From an uncultured Bacteroidales bacterium (GTDB lineage Bacteria; Bacteroidota; Bacteroidia; Bacteroidales; Muribaculaceae), in assembly GCA_949123685.1 (NCBI GenBank), contig CASBHZ010000005.1, forward strand, positions 1 through 64,000: 64,000 bases of DNA, given 5' to 3'. The notes beneath the pieces were generated by a model. That model was not told the DNA's origin and searched no databases. It saw nothing but the letters and a program-made list of their open reading frames with translations. The position numbers and the translations under genes are program-made. Positions 34,398-43,471 of the stretch are shown in pieces. The number at the start of each line of letters is the position of its first letter. Position 1 is the stretch's first letter.

Positions 34398-35824
34398 TTG
34401 TCACGCATTTTCTTACCGTCAGGATTCGGATTGGCGAAAACTCTTTTCCAGCGTATCTTGCCATTGAACAGTCCGCGTTCCTGATCGAATGAAGCGATTA
34501 TGAAGAGGGGAGCTCCGACTATATGGTCTTCCGGAACGAATCCCCAGAAACGGCTGTCGGCAGAGCGGTCGCGGTTGTCGCCCATCATCCAATAATAATC
34601 CATTTTGAATGTGTAATATTCCTGCTCTTTGCCGTTGATGAATATCTTGCCGTCACGCATTTGGAGATCGTTGCCCTCATAAGTGCGTATTACACGTTCG
34701 TAAAGAGGATAATTGTCTGGTGTCAAGTGTAATGTTACTCCTCTTTGCGGGATCCAAAGCTCTCCCATGTCGGTCCTGCTCCAACCGTAATCCGCACCAA
34801 GAGGGAAAGTTCCGCCAAGGTCGAATATACCGCTTCTGCTTTCACGCTGTAGAGGTCCTATAACTTCCTGCCATTTCTCTATTTCGGCTTTCATTGAAGC
34901 CGTGAGGGGTACGTCATAATATGAAAATCCCGCAAGTTCATTTCTGGAAGGCATTCCGCCGTAATCTTCAGCGCGGACTCCGAGGCTGTGCCACTTTTCA
35001 GCTGAGATAGGTCCGTTTACGGGTATGATATAGTTATATTGCACGTTTTCCGGCTCCGGAATCGCTTTCCCATTTATGTATACCGTGTCACCGGAAATAC
35101 GCAAGCGTTCCCCCGGCAGACCGATAGTCCTTTTCACATAATTCTCACGGCGGTCTACGGGGCGCCAAACTACTTCCCCGAAGATGTGACTGTTAGCTTT
35201 TATATATGCCAACGGGTCATCTATACCCTCTCTTTTAAGTTCATGACAGATCTGATAATAGTCGGGATTAGGGATTTTTGTTGCCACCGTGTCTCCTTGC
35301 GGATAATTGAAAACAACAATATCTCCGCGTTCAATAGACCGGAAACCCGGCATGCGGTGATATTCAAGTTGCGGATTCTCTATATAACTTTTGGTATTGA
35401 TAAACGGCATCGTATGCTGAGCCAAAGGGAAATGAATAGGAGTCTGCGGCACGCGTGCCCCGTATATCGTCTTGTTTACCCACAGGCGGTCACCCACAAG
35501 AAGGGATTTCTCAAGGCTGGAAGACGGTATCTCATATTGCTGTCCGACAAAAGCGAATACGAAATATATAAGGACCAGGGCGTATACTATTGCATCTACC
35601 CATGCCATGACGGTGCGTGTCGGTCCCTTTTTTTTCTTCCACCATCCCCATGGTATGAAGTTGGTTATATATATATCTACAAGGATAAGCCACAGAAAGC
35701 TTAACCATGGATTTCCCATCAGTATTACCCAAAGGAAAAAGATTGCCGAAACGATTCCGAAACGCACCCAGCGCGTGGTTTTTATATGTTTGATATGCTC
35801 TAAATTAAACATTGCGCTAAACAT
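34394..35824 (-). CDS. lepB: Signal peptidase I
   Basis: 476 residues, the long Bacteroidetes form. N-terminal membrane segments lie at about residues 23-55 and 75-92. The catalytic serine sits in IPSSSLEKSLLVGDRLWV (replacing the PSGSM of enterobacteria, as is normal in this phylum), and the general-base lysine in NYVKRTIGLPGE. The closing box GDNRDRSADSRFWGFVPEDH is intact. A ~150-residue insert separates the motifs. It removes signal peptides at the outer face of the inner membrane. It lies in a unit dapB-lepB-wbqC with only 13 bases to dapB. Confidence 0.95.
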   Translation of the reverse strand: MFSAMFNLEHIKHIKTTRWVRFGIVSAIFFLWVILMGNPWLSFLWLILVDIYITNFIPWGWWKKKKGPTRTVMAWVDAIVYALVLIYFVFAFVGQQYEIPSSSLEKSLLVGDRLWVNKTIYGARVPQTPIHFPLAQHTMPFINTKSYIENPQLEYHRMPGFRSIERGDIVVFNYPQGDTVATKIPNPDYYQICHELKREGIDDPLAYIKANSHIFGEVVWRPVDRRENYVKRTIGLPGERLRISGDTVYINGKAIPEPENVQYNYIIPVNGPISAEKWHSLGVRAEDYGGMPSRNELAGFSYYDVPLTASMKAEIEKWQEVIGPLQRESRSGIFDLGGTFPLGADYGWSRTDMGELWIPQRGVTLHLTPDNYPLYERVIRTYEGNDLQMRDGKIFINGKEQEYYTFKMDYYWMMGDNRDRSADSRFWGFVPEDHIVGAPLFIIASFDQERGLFNGKIRWKRVFANPNPDGKKMRDK

Positions 35825-35837
35825 TAAACATTAAACA

Positions 35838-36584
35838 TTAGAAGTTAAAGACTTCATCGATTGTGTGGAACCCTCTTTTGCCGGCGAGCCATTCGGCGGC
35901 TATCACGGCTCCGAGTGCGAATCCCTCCCTAGACTTGGCGCTATGTGTGATAGAGATACTGTCTACCGGTGAATCCCAGTCGATAGTGTGTATTCCGGGC
36001 ACTTCACCGCTGCGGACGTGGTCAATTTCCATCAGTTCGCTGGTTGTGTCAGTATTCATTTTATATTTTTTCTCAGTGCCCTCCGGTTCGCGCCATCCAT
36101 AAATCCTGTCGGTCTCGCTGATTATTTCTTCAGCCAGTGTGATTGCGGTGCCCGAAGGGTGATCAAGTTTATGGATGTGGTGTGTCTCGACCATATGCGG
36201 ACGATACTGTGGAAAGCCGTTCATTATCTTTGCCAGATAGCGGTTTACAGCCATGAAGATATTTACCCCTACGGAAAAATTTGATGCAAACAGGAAAGAG
36301 TGGTTCTCATTTTCACATAGTGTCTTGATTTCCGGCAAAGCTTCCGTCCATCCGGTTGTGCCGCAAACTACTGGCACACCCTGTTCGAATGAGCGACGTA
36401 TGTTCCCTACTGCTGTTGCAGGGGTGGAGAACTCTATCACACAGTCGGCAGAGCGGAAAGCATCGCTATCGAAATCTGCGATATTGTCTTTATCAATTAT
36501 GCAGACCACCCGGTGTCCGCGTTCTTTTGCTATTCTTTCTATGATATGACCCATTTTGCCATATCCGGTCAATGCTATATTCAT
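35838..36584 (-). CDS. dapB: 4-hydroxy-tetrahydrodipicolinate reductase
   Basis: 248 residues. The N-terminal nucleotide-binding loop is GYGKMG, with CGTTGW in the middle and the substrate/catalytic block ETHHIHKLDHPSGTA (His pair and Lys). It reduces the cyclic intermediate of the diaminopimelate/lysine pathway with NAD(P)H. Slightly short, as in other Bacteroidetes. It is followed closely by lepB. Upstream is a perfect 20-base palindrome. Confidence 0.96.
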   Translation of the reverse strand: MNIALTGYGKMGHIIERIAKERGHRVVCIIDKDNIADFDSDAFRSADCVIEFSTPATAVGNIRRSFEQGVPVVCGTTGWTEALPEIKTLCENENHSFLFASNFSVGVNIFMAVNRYLAKIMNGFPQYRPHMVETHHIHKLDHPSGTAITLAEEIISETDRIYGWREPEGTEKKYKMNTDTTSELMEIDHVRSGEVPGIHTIDWDSPVDSISITHSAKSREGFALGAVIAAEWLAGKRGFHTIDEVFNF

Positions 36585-36630
36585 TTTTAGTCTTTACTTT
36601 AGGTGTTGATACCCTTGCTTCATATTTTAT

Positions 36631-36650
36631 ACTTCATACATGTATGAAGT
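36631..36650. promoter_or_regulatory. Perfect 20-base palindrome before dapB
   Basis: ACTTCATACATGTATGAAGT is fully self-complementary and lies 47 bases upstream of dapB and 26 bases past the PCMD gene stop. No T-run follows, and several nearby TTCATA half-motifs exist, so a dimeric repressor site is as likely as a terminator. Confidence 0.5.
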
Positions 36651-36675
36651 CACATTCGTATTCCGGTTCATGAAG

Positions 36676-37641
36676 CTAAAATCCGAATGCAATATTGTCG
36701 ATATAGAGTGTTAGTCCTTCCGTCCCTACATAGGCTTCGCCACAACTTGACGATGCCATGACCAGCACATGAGTCGGGGCGGCATCCTTCTCTGCCCATC
36801 CTATCTCATGAACGGGAACCAGTTTCCCTTTCGAATTGGTGGCATAATAGGCCTTTTCTCCATCAATCAGTCCCATCCATGGCTTGAACCAGCTTTCACC
36901 GGAAATGTCGCCATAATGTATGGGCAAGACATGATGCTTGGTCCAAGGCACGTTTTGTGAGTATCTTTCGCGCCCGGTGCCTACGCGCTGTGCGAAAAGA
37001 TTGCCGTCCTTATCCTCCCATCGTTTCTGAAGTAATACGTAAACTTCTGCATTGTCTCGTCCTTTTAATGTCTTCTTGCTTGAGAATCCGGTAGACTTGA
37101 CTCTGGTGTCTACATTGGGCATATCCACGCGATAATCATAAACGAGTGCAACGGGACGCTTGGTATATGGTATTCCCATCTCCATCTTTGAGTAGGGGCC
37201 TTTGGGGGAAGTTATAGGCTCGAAAATTCTTCCTAAAAAGATTGTTCCCGCCACCATCACATCCATGTTGATCAGTCCGAGCACTTTCACTTCCTCCATT
37301 CTTGCCTCCATCCTTGCTACTTTATTGCCATTAATGACGGCGGGACTTACGGTGCCGGAACCTTTGACTATACCCGCCACTTTGGCATAGACGTTGCTGG
37401 TTGCCCAGGGTGATCCTCCTTCATTTTTATAGACAGAGTTGTTCCCCGGTATTGTCCGTGTGGGCGCTATTTCGTAAATAGTTTTCTTCTTGCCGCCAAG
37501 CACTTTCGATTCGGCAATTTCCCTGCTGACCCAATTGGAAAAATCTCCATATTTTATTGGTTCGAGACGGAGTGCCGATAAATTCAGAGAGATGCAGCTC
37601 AAGACAAAAAGAAATATAACTTTTAGCATTTTCATAGTCAT
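36676..37641 (-). CDS. PCMD-domain secreted protein
   Basis: 321 residues (ATG at 37641; ATGs two and four codons later are alternatives). A signal peptide of ~22 residues ends in LSA. The body matches the putative carbohydrate metabolism domain: GDFSNWVSREI at the start, VYAKVAGIVKGSGTVSPAV, and near the end APTHVLVMASSSCGEAYVGT, then LYIDNIAF, the typical jelly-roll closure. Such proteins are thought to bind or act on glycans. It stands alone between tatD and dapB, flanked by hairpins, with no SusC/SusD nearby. The substrate is unknown. Confidence 0.8.
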   Translation of the reverse strand: MTMKMLKVIFLFVLSCISLNLSALRLEPIKYGDFSNWVSREIAESKVLGGKKKTIYEIAPTRTIPGNNSVYKNEGGSPWATSNVYAKVAGIVKGSGTVSPAVINGNKVARMEARMEEVKVLGLINMDVMVAGTIFLGRIFEPITSPKGPYSKMEMGIPYTKRPVALVYDYRVDMPNVDTRVKSTGFSSKKTLKGRDNAEVYVLLQKRWEDKDGNLFAQRVGTGRERYSQNVPWTKHHVLPIHYGDISGESWFKPWMGLIDGEKAYYATNSKGKLVPVHEIGWAEKDAAPTHVLVMASSSCGEAYVGTEGLTLYIDNIAFGF

Positions 37642-37647
37642 GGTCTT

Positions 37648-37675
37648 AGAAACTGTTTAAAGTTAAACAGTTTCT
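37648..37675 (-). terminator. Hairpin after tatD
   Basis: AGAAACTGTTTA (37648-37659) pairs perfectly with TAAACAGTTTCT (37664-37675), four-base loop. It overlaps the last base of the tatD stop codon and lies before the PCMD gene start. Confidence 0.6.
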
Positions 37676-38310
37676 TAAAAAACAAAGTTACAAAAAATCT
37701 TTGAATTATTTCGGATGGTCTCTGTTAAATCCGTTCCCCTTATTTCCGAAAGATGTGAAATAATGTTTTCGATTGTAAATGCCGATTCATCGGTTTCTGC
37801 CAATATCCGGTCAATGGGCATGGCAATCAGTGTCTCAGGATTGAATTTTTCACCGAATGATATGAAGCATCCCGCTTTTATCAAGGCTTTGGCAGCTGCC
37901 GGTTTTCCCCTGAATCCGTGTATGCACCAGGGCTGGGTCGGCTTCAGATCCCGCCTCAGTCCGCAAATTATGTCATCGCCCTTGACATCATGTATGATAA
38001 CCGGTTTCTTGAGTTCTTCCGACAGGTCTATCTGTTTTTTGAATATCAATAATTGTTTGTGTATCGGTTCTCCGCATTTGAGATCCACCCCGCATTCTCC
38101 TATCGCCACTACTGATTCTTTCGATGCTTCCTCGCGGAGACGGTTCCATATTTGCTCCGAATCGGAAAATGATACATCCCAAGGATGTATTCCTACGGAA
38201 TAATGTTGTTTATCAACAACTTGCTCCATATGGGAATAATGAGGTGTCAGCCTCAAGTTTATCACCCCTTCCGGTTGAGGGGCATGTTTATGGGTGTGTA
38301 TATCAAGCAT
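37675..38310 (-). CDS. TatD-family metal-dependent hydrolase
   Basis: 211 residues. Metal-binding residues of TatD enzymes are visible: DIHTH at the N-terminus, GECGVDL, VIIHDVKG, CIHGFRG and AETDES. The family has 3'-exonuclease/DNase activity and also other amidohydrolase-like roles. It is somewhat shorter than E. coli TatD (~260 residues), a size common in Bacteroidales. It follows rnhB by three bases, so the two probably share a transcript. Confidence 0.88.
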   Translation of the reverse strand: MLDIHTHKHAPQPEGVINLRLTPHYSHMEQVVDKQHYSVGIHPWDVSFSDSEQIWNRLREEASKESVVAIGECGVDLKCGEPIHKQLLIFKKQIDLSEELKKPVIIHDVKGDDIICGLRRDLKPTQPWCIHGFRGKPAAAKALIKAGCFISFGEKFNPETLIAMPIDRILAETDESAFTIENIISHLSEIRGTDLTETIRNNSKIFCNFVF

Positions 38311-38313
38311 ATT

Positions 38314-38910
38314 TCAGGGAAGGAGTTTGAACGAATGGCGGTGTATCGGTGTGACTCCGAGTGTGGCAATTGCCGAGCGATGGGCTTTTGTGGGATATCC
38401 CATGTTTCTCTCCCACCCGTATCCTGGATATTGTTCGGAATATCGTAGCATTAGTTCGTCGCGGTGTGTCTTGGCGAGAATGGATGCTGCCGCTATCGAC
38501 ATATACGTAGCGTCACCTTTCACCACAGTGTGGTGTGGTGTTTGCATATTCAGCATGGGATCGAGATATGGCTTGAATTTATTGCCATCTACGAGTATGT
38601 GTGCCGGTCTGATGGAAAGTTTGTCTAATGCTCTTTGCATCCCGGCTATTGAAGCGTTAAGGATGTTGATTCGGTCAATTTCCTCAGCATCTACCATCAC
38701 CACAGCCCAAGCCAGAGCTTCCGTTTCAATAAGTTTTCGCAAATCCTCACGTTTATGTGCCGTCAGTTGCTTGGAATCGTTCAGCTCCTCACATTGGAAA
38801 CCATCCGGCAGTATCACAGCCGCGCAGCTCACCGGACCGCACAGACAACCGCGTCCCGCCTCGTCGCACCCGGCTTCCATCACCCCCTCATACATACATT
38901 CCTTCAGCAT
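38314..38910 (-). CDS. rnhB: Ribonuclease HII
   Basis: 198 residues from the ATG at 38910, which places the first motif at the family's normal distance from the start. Catalytic acids are in AGCDEAGRGCLCGPV, HILVDGNKF and VVKGDATY. It removes ribonucleotides and RNA primers from DNA. The 5' end is overlapped by the end of a BRO-N-like gene on the same strand, so its normal promoter region may have been displaced. Confidence 0.93.
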   Translation of the reverse strand: MLKECMYEGVMEAGCDEAGRGCLCGPVSCAAVILPDGFQCEELNDSKQLTAHKREDLRKLIETEALAWAVVMVDAEEIDRINILNASIAGMQRALDKLSIRPAHILVDGNKFKPYLDPMLNMQTPHHTVVKGDATYMSIAAASILAKTHRDELMLRYSEQYPGYGWERNMGYPTKAHRSAIATLGVTPIHRHSFKLLP

Positions 38911-39214
38911 AATCTTCATTTTCGGGTGATGGGTTGAGGGTAATACCTGTCTTGGCATTCAACGGGCTGATGACTGTTTTGCCAGTTTTTCCATCAGCTG
39001 ATTTCATTTTCAGTTGACTACAATTTGTAGTCAACTGATTGCCCTCTTTTTTAAGACGCGTTTTTAAAACACTCCAATATTTACGAGGATTAGGACTGTC
39101 TGTTAGGACAGCAACAACATCCACTATTGAAAAATACCATTTTTCATCTTTATCGTCCCAAATAGTACGAACCTTTTTTGCTTCAAATAGTTTGACGGCA
39201 TTATGTTTGGTCAT
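38888..39214 (-). CDS. Short BRO-N-like protein, probably truncated
   Basis: 108 residues. The first ~80 match the BRO/antirepressor N-terminal domain (VRTIWDDKDEKWYFSIVDVV, YWSVLKTRLKKEGNQL, LKMKSADGK). In phage and mobile-element proteins this domain is normally followed by a second domain; here it stops after a short tail whose last codons run into the rnhB start. It is likely a DNA-binding relic, or a minimal version. It lies six bases after an ORF6N gene, another phage-antirepressor type, so both may come from one element. Confidence 0.65.
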   Translation of the reverse strand: MTKHNAVKLFEAKKVRTIWDDKDEKWYFSIVDVVAVLTDSPNPRKYWSVLKTRLKKEGNQLTTNCSQLKMKSADGKTGKTVISPLNAKTGITLNPSPENEDYAEGMYV

Positions 39215-39220
39215 GATATT

Positions 39221-39808
39221 CTATTTAATTTTATTACTTCGTTCTGTGTTCAAGATGCCAATTTGGCATCTTGGAATTTCAACCAGGGTTTTCTTTTCGG
39301 CTTGAAGTTCGGCAAGTGATTCATTGATGAGTTCTATTTGCATGCGCGTATCCTCATTCACATCGTTAACATCCGTAATGACTTCCTCTATGTAGTTTTC
39401 TAACTTCTCGATGCGTTGTTCCAACACAGCAAACTTATCGGTTTTCGGCTGTGCCAACATTTGACGAACCGCCACGAAAGCCCTCATTATGTTGATGTTG
39501 ATTTCAATAGCGGCTTCGCTATTAATTACGCTTGAGAGCATTGCGACTCCTTGCTCTGTAAAAGCGAATGGCATATATCTATTACCACCTCTTCCGTTTG
39601 AGGTCACAATTTGTGACCTCAAACTTTCTACCTCATGCGGAGTTAACTCGAACATGAAGTCAGAAGGGAATCTCTTTAAGTTCCTCTTGACTGCCTGTTT
39701 GAGAACCTTGGTTTCAATACCATAGAGCATAGCCAAATCGCGGTCGAGCATCACTTTCTGACCGCGTATCTCATATATTTTGGAACGGACAAGTTCAATA
39801 TCATTCAT
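39221..39808 (-). CDS. ORF6N-domain DNA-binding protein (copy A)
   Basis: 195 residues. The ORF6N domain fills residues 1-~95 ([49 protein letters not shown]). The second half is a coiled-coil-like region ([20 protein letters not shown]). ORF6N proteins are phage-antirepressor relatives widespread in Bacteroidales; their function in chromosomes is unclear. A close paralog lies at 41904-42461, with the shared 3' half about 92 percent identical by eye, while the first halves differ more. Confidence 0.85.
   Translation of the reverse strand: MNDIELVRSKIYEIRGQKVMLDRDLAMLYGIETKVLKQAVKRNLKRFPSDFMFELTPHEVESLRSQIVTSNGRGGNRYMPFAFTEQGVAMLSSVINSEAAIEININIMRAFVAVRQMLAQPKTDKFAVLEQRIEKLENYIEEVITDVNDVNEDTRMQIELINESLAELQAEKKTLVEIPRCQIGILNTERSNKIK
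39291..39492. repeat. ~200-base repeat shared with 41949-42152
   Basis: The coiled-coil-encoding part of the two ORF6N genes is duplicated in the same orientation, roughly 92 percent identical over ~200 bases. The sequence outside it diverges quickly, which suggests duplication or gene conversion limited to this part. Confidence 0.75.
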
Positions 39809-39955
39809 GATTTTGTGTTATTTGGAGCTGCTAAAAAGCAAAGGTTCCACTCTGTGCTCTGCACGCATTGATAAGAAGCGTGATGGAAACAGTTTTATGC
39901 AAATATAGTGCTTCTATCTTAATTTCGCAAGCTTACCGGATGAATTCGGTTGCGT

Positions 39956-40999
39956 TTAGTTGCGTGCGATGTGCACAACTGATATACTCGGTGAGACTGA
40001 GTCTTGGGTGATAGTGATTTTGATCGGACTGCTTAATTCCAGTAAATGTAGAATCTCCTCCAGTGATTCATCTTTGAATTCGGCATGAAAATGATATGCC
40101 GCCACAGAGGAATCTTCAACCACGAATCTTACCGGATATATCTGTTGTAGGCGGTTTAGTATATCCTGAAGTGTATCACCCTTGAAATCAAGCACACCAT
40201 CGCGCCATGTGCAGTATTTATCCGCCGGGGTCGAACAGGATATTTCTACATCACCATCGCGGTCCACAAGATGATCTCCGGGAGTTAGGGCGTAGCTTCC
40301 TTTATCAGCCACATTTACATTTACCTTGCCTTCAACAAGCGTCACCGACACCTTTTCTTTTGTGCCCGGATATGCGTTGACGTTGAATTGGGTTCCAGTT
40401 GCAGTAACATCTATACCATCGACATAAACAACGAACGGGTGTTTTTTATCAGCTTCTACCTGAAAATATGCTTCGCCGACAAGCGTTACCGTACGTTGAT
40501 CGGAGTTGAATTCTCTGGGATAAGTAATCGAGCTGTTGGAATTGAGCCAGACTTTAGAGCCATCCGGCAACGTTGTGGATGAGGTTGATCCGTATGCCGT
40601 GGAGATCGATACATATGGAATATCCGGCACATCATTTTTACTGTTATGCCAGGCAAAATATATGGCGCATGCCGCGATTGGAATAATCAGTGCCGCTGCC
40701 ACTTGCTGCCATATGCGCGATAACCGCTTCCACCAGATACGTAAGCCTGAAACTTTATTTTCTTTATGTATTCTTGACATTATCTGTTTTTCAGCATTTT
40801 CGATATCTATACTGTTAGACTGGAAAGCCGGGTTAAGCGCATCCCATACATTTCGGCACTTTAGAAAATAGCGTCTGTTTTCATCTGAAGCCTCAATCCA
40901 TTTCCACAGACTGTCTGTTTCTTCCGGAGTTGCTTCGTCCGCAAGAAATCGTATGATCAATATGTCATTTGAATCGGAAATATTTGGGTTATTGTCCAT
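39956..40999 (-). CDS. FecR-family anti-sigma factor
   Basis: 347 residues. A cytoplasmic N-terminus (residues 1-~95) is followed by one membrane helix (QVAAALIIPIAACAIYFAW) and a periplasmic FecR part: TLPDGSKVWLNSNSSITYPREF, VEADKKHPFVVYVDG and FNVNAYPG. The C-terminal ~80 residues form an STN-like domain that contacts a SusC-type receptor. It should hold its ECF sigma factor (encoded 17 bases upstream) until a loaded receptor signals. Normally susC/susD follow directly; here an ORF6N gene follows instead, so the partner receptor is missing locally. Confidence 0.92.
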   Translation of the reverse strand: MDNNPNISDSNDILIIRFLADEATPEETDSLWKWIEASDENRRYFLKCRNVWDALNPAFQSNSIDIENAEKQIMSRIHKENKVSGLRIWWKRLSRIWQQVAAALIIPIAACAIYFAWHNSKNDVPDIPYVSISTAYGSTSSTTLPDGSKVWLNSNSSITYPREFNSDQRTVTLVGEAYFQVEADKKHPFVVYVDGIDVTATGTQFNVNAYPGTKEKVSVTLVEGKVNVNVADKGSYALTPGDHLVDRDGDVEISCSTPADKYCTWRDGVLDFKGDTLQDILNRLQQIYPVRFVVEDSSVAAYHFHAEFKDESLEEILHLLELSSPIKITITQDSVSPSISVVHIARN

Positions 41000-41016
41000 T
41001 GTCTCGTTTTTTTGGA

Positions 41017-41604
41017 TTAGATAAATAATTTATATATAATAACGGCGATCAACATGGTGAAATCACCAATGGATGCTTTGATAAGTTTCAGAGCCTTGCT
41101 TATACGCGTTTCTACTGTCCGCACAGATACACCGAGACGATCAGCGATTTCTTTATATTTAAGGTGTTCGACACGGCTCAAGAAGAATGTTTCTCTTTCA
41201 TTAGGAGAGAGCGAGGCAATGGCATTGTTAATCTCATCTCTCAATTCGGAATAAAGATAGTATTCCTCAGGTGACAGAGCAAGGATGTGTCGGCGGGATT
41301 CTGTTTCATAACGCAACCTTACGTTGCGACGCCGCAGCTCATCAAGACAAAAGTTCTGCACACCCTTCAGCAGATAAGATTTAAGGGAAGTGCGGATGTC
41401 GAGTTCCTTGCGCTCTGACCATATTCTGGTGAATACATTCTGTACTATATCCTCACATGTGGCTTTCTCCGGAATAATTGTGCCGGCGAACATCACAAGA
41501 TCCACATAGTAAATGCGAAACATCTTCACGAAAGCCTCGTGGCTGTCGAATTTGAGGGCAGCCAAAAGCATATGGTCGTTTAAGAGTTCTTCCTGTGGTG
41601 ACAT
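41017..41604 (-). CDS. ECF sigma factor (Bacteroidetes sigma-70 family 1)
   Basis: 195 residues. Region 2 contains TCEDIVQNVFTRIWSERK; region 4 contains SPNERETFFLSRVEHLKYKE and IADRLGVSVRTVETRISKAL. The extreme C-terminus is hydrophobic (MLIAVIIYKLFI), a feature often seen in sigma factors paired with FecR. It probably directs RNA polymerase to a glycan-uptake operon. A good housekeeping promoter lies upstream. The paired FecR gene is 17 bases downstream. Confidence 0.93.
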   Translation of the reverse strand: MSPQEELLNDHMLLAALKFDSHEAFVKMFRIYYVDLVMFAGTIIPEKATCEDIVQNVFTRIWSERKELDIRTSLKSYLLKGVQNFCLDELRRRNVRLRYETESRRHILALSPEEYYLYSELRDEINNAIASLSPNERETFFLSRVEHLKYKEIADRLGVSVRTVETRISKALKLIKASIGDFTMLIAVIIYKLFI

Positions 41605-41623
41605 TAGATATTGCGATATGCTG

Positions 41624-41655
41624 CAAAGCTAAGCAAAACATTGCTAATTTACAAA
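41624..41655 (-). promoter_or_regulatory. Consensus Bacteroidetes promoter for the sigma/FecR pair
   Basis: On the minus strand TTTG (41652-41655) is followed, after exactly 20 bases, by TAGCTTTG (41624-41631). This matches the TTTG-N19-21-TAnnTTTG consensus. The sigma gene ATG lies 20 bases downstream. Confidence 0.8.
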
Positions 41656-41683
41656 GAGTTGAAAGAATAATTTCATAAAAAGA

Positions 41684-41714
41684 AAATAATCCGCATTTCA
41701 TATGTGGATTATTT
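41684..41714 (-). terminator. Terminator downstream of ORF6N copy B
   Basis: AAATAATCCGCA (41684-41695) pairs with TGTGGATTATTT (41703-41714) with one G-U; on the minus strand it runs into TTTTCTTTTT. It probably ends transcripts from the ORF6N gene at 41904-42461. Confidence 0.65.
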
Positions 41715-41903
41715 GTTTTCGAACGTCGTTTAAAAATATAGATGTAAGAGTTGAAAAGTAAAAAGTAAAAAGTGGGAAGTAGAAAGGGGTTGTTGAGTGG
41801 TTGAAAGTGGTTGGAGATAAATACACCTAAATCAATCGCAGATGAAAAATTTCAAATTTGAGGTCAGAATATCAAACTGAATGCTCAATACAGTAAAACT
41901 GTT

Positions 41904-42461
41904 TTATTGCGGTTTGAATCCGATGGAAGGACGTGAAGCTTTCAGGGTTCTCTTTTCAGCTTGAAGTTCGGCAAGCGATTCATTGATGAGCTCTATCTGC
42001 ATCCGCGTATCCTCATTCACATCGTTCACATCCGTGATGACTTCCTCTATGTAGTTTTCCAACTTTTCGATGCGTTGTTCCAGCACTGCAAACTTATCGG
42101 TTTTCGGCTGTGCTAACATCTGACGAACCGCCACGAAAGCCCTCATTATGTTGCGGTTTACTTCAATGGCTGTATTACTGCGTAATACGCTTGACAGCAT
42201 TGCTACCCCTAATTCGGTAAAGGCAAATGGCATATATCGTACACCTCCATGATTTGAGGTGCCATTTTTACACCTCAAGAATTCATCTGGAGTTAGTTCA
42301 AACATAAAATCATCGCCCTCAAATCTTTGAATGTTTCTACGCACTGCTCTTTTCAGTTGTTTTGTCTCAACCTGATATAGTTCAGCGAGGTCAAAATCGA
42401 GCATCACCCTCTGACCCCGGATCTCATATATTTTGGAACGGACAAGTTCAAGATCGTTCAT
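41904..42461 (-). CDS. ORF6N-domain DNA-binding protein (copy B)
   Basis: 185 residues from the ATG at 42461, chosen because it gives the same start ([17 protein letters not shown]) as copy A; the open frame extends further upstream but without family similarity. ORF6N domain at ~1-90 ([26 protein letters not shown]), then the same coiled-coil half as copy A. Together the two copies bracket the sigma/FecR pair in direct orientation. Role unknown. Confidence 0.85.
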   Translation of the reverse strand: MNDLELVRSKIYEIRGQRVMLDFDLAELYQVETKQLKRAVRRNIQRFEGDDFMFELTPDEFLRCKNGTSNHGGVRYMPFAFTELGVAMLSSVLRSNTAIEVNRNIMRAFVAVRQMLAQPKTDKFAVLEQRIEKLENYIEEVITDVNDVNEDTRMQIELINESLAELQAEKRTLKASRPSIGFKPQ

Positions 42462-42618
42462 GGTTGCAATTGTTAGACATGCTATTTTTATAGCATATAA
42501 ATCATCTTGCAAAGTTAACCATTTTTGTAAGATAATTAAATATTTAGCACTATGAATGTTCAATCGGATTTTTTCGTTTTCCTAAACCTCAAATTCATCT
42601 TCCCTTTGCCTCCAACAA

Positions 42619-43260
42619 TTATTTTGAGGTGATGCCAAGCAATATTATCAGAACAGGAAAATATTTCGGATCTATACTCGAGCGCAACGATGCGAGCGCC
42701 CGCGACACAAGATTCATTGATGATTGCTGGTTGATGTGTAGCACTTCCGCTATCTCTTTATACGACAATCCTTTCACATAACGCAAATAGATTGCCACAC
42801 GTCGGTTACCCCGCAAACTGCGGTAGGCTTTCACAAATTGTCGGCTCATGCGAAGTGCCTCATCATTGCCTTTAAAGAGAAACTGCAGTCCGGCATCCTC
42901 AATCCGCAACTCAAAGAAATGTTCGTCGAGCTCATCGGCTGGATGCGTTGAGGCGAGTTTATCACAGATCATATTTTTCAAGGAGGTCAGGAAATAGGAA
43001 CGAACGTATTCTGTGTTCGAAAGACGTTTGCTCGTGCAGATTTTCACGAACACATCCTGAATGCAGTCTTTTACAAACTCCTCACTGTTACAATATTTAA
43101 TTCCGAAATTAAGTAAAAGCTCATAGTGGCGTTCATACAGCACAGCGAGAGCCTTCATGTCGCCATGCAGCACATGACCCCACAAAGACTTGTCATCCAT
43201 TTCCGTATACGAACTACTTTGCATTACTTTAAAACGGCAACAATCCCTTAATATACTCAC
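42619..43260 (-). CDS. ECF sigma factor
   Basis: 213 residues; a start at 43224 (MQSSSYTEMDDKSL) is also possible. Region 2: YCNSEEFVKDCIQDVFVKI; region 4: GNRRVAIYLRYVKGLSYKE and IAEVLHINQQSSMNLVSRAL. The hydrophobic C-terminal tail again suggests a FecR partner. No FecR gene adjoins it; the nearest without a sigma partner is at 45755, 2.5 kb away on the other strand, in the polysaccharide utilization locus, making it the likely pair. It is transcribed away from that locus. Confidence 0.88.
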   Translation of the reverse strand: MSILRDCCRFKVMQSSSYTEMDDKSLWGHVLHGDMKALAVLYERHYELLLNFGIKYCNSEEFVKDCIQDVFVKICTSKRLSNTEYVRSYFLTSLKNMICDKLASTHPADELDEHFFELRIEDAGLQFLFKGNDEALRMSRQFVKAYRSLRGNRRVAIYLRYVKGLSYKEIAEVLHINQQSSMNLVSRALASLRSSIDPKYFPVLIILLGITSK

Positions 43261-43471
43261 TTTATTAAATATAAAAACGGTGCGGTTGCCGATTGAGAGC
43301 AGGGAAGATGAATTTGAGAATAAAAAAGAAATAATTAGAAATAAGTGAGTAGGGTAAACACGTGAGGTCGTTTTAGAAACAGCGCAAGATAAGATTCCTC
43401 TCTGTGCGCTTTGCTTATGGCTATTTGAAACAAAGTAACAAAAATCATATTAACCTAAAATCAAATAGAGT

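Noticed and set aside
34394..35824. Signal peptidase with SSSLEKSL instead of the PSGSM motif, considered as a defective active site
   Set aside because: The serine, lysine and closing box are all present, and this variant is usual for the phylum.
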